Shown piece after piece: positions 63,685 to 64,000 of a stretch of 64,000 nt of DNA. A model generated the notes under the pieces. That model ran no database searches and was not told where the DNA came from. It was given only the letters and a program-made list of their open reading frames with translations. Source of the DNA: Pohlia nutans (taxonomy: Eukaryota; Streptophyta; Bryopsida; Bryales; Mniaceae); NCBI GenBank assembly GCA_022496805.1, contig CM040088.1:28588452-28652451 (forward strand), read 5' to 3'. The position numbers and the translations under genes are program-made. Position 1 is the stretch's first letter. Every line of letters starts with the position of its first letter.

Positions 63685-64000
63685 GAATTCAGTGATTTCT
63701 CTGAAATCTACCGTGCCTCCCCTAATAACTTATGCAGAACATTAATAAGAGAGCGAGCTTCGGCGTCAAAGGGAACAAAGCAGAAGCTAAGATTATGTTT
63801 ACTCACTCCATGTGCACACCATGGATCAATTGATTACTGGAACGAAGCATCAGCGTGCCGTTTCACTTCAGAGACGATTCCAAGTACAGAAATATGTTGC
63901 TACAAAAATTAGTCACTGGGTCTAAAATTTAGTAATAAAGGCCGCACCTATACACCAAGAGCATGCACTCCCTTCTCCCTTCAATTCACCCCACTGCACT
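63685..64000. other. Window end, no gene seen
   Basis: Unremarkable intergenic sequence. Confidence 0.4.

Overview
The window reads as nuclear DNA of a land plant, most likely a bryophyte and probably a moss. The evidence is five-to-fifteen-exon genes with GT-AG introns of about 60-900 bases, plant-type versions of conserved proteins, AT-rich intergenic DNA full of small transposons, and protein-kinase debris of a type I associate with moss genomes. The clade is inference, not something a marker in the window proves.

Five genes can be assembled exon by exon with phases that close. They are alanine aminotransferase (12687-17295, +, 13 exons, 480 aa), the ribosome-biogenesis factor NOC4 (21993-26918, +, 15 exons, 587 aa), the small GTPase RAB2/RABB1 (29218-30767, +, 6 exons, 213 aa), a mitochondrial calcium uniporter MCU (48931-50943, -, 2 exons, 340 aa) and an AMSH-type deubiquitinase (57619-62488, +, 14 exons, 558 aa). 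They are housekeeping genes with unrelated jobs (amino-acid metabolism, 40S assembly, ER-Golgi traffic, mitochondrial Ca2+ entry, endosomal deubiquitination). There is no sign that they form a cluster.

Broken or partial coding sequence includes a P-loop protein exon cut by the left edge (1-331, -), an unidentified possible minus-strand gene at about 3.4-4.9 kb, a kinase pseudogene (36768-37860, -), a decayed Ty1/copia retrotransposon (about 38683-43515) and a Ty3/gypsy integrase-tail relic (about 45660-46140).

The most striking content is non-coding. At least ten elements of 220-820 bp start with TTAACCC(C)TAA and end with the inverted copy. They look like one non-autonomous transposon family with a TTAA target-site duplication. 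One copy interrupts another dispersed repeat whose uninterrupted relative lies elsewhere in the window, which gives a near-empty-site comparison. Other elements are a pogo/Emigrant-like element with TA duplications (31442-32751) that carries TTAA elements inside it, a Stowaway-like MITE (19524-19722), a two-copy TIR family (21078-21474 and 28413-28720), and a 1.16-kb foldback palindrome (7855-9018). Tandem duplications that copy splice-site sequence occur in introns of alanine aminotransferase and AMSH, and a 0.28-kb triplication sits in the MCU intron.
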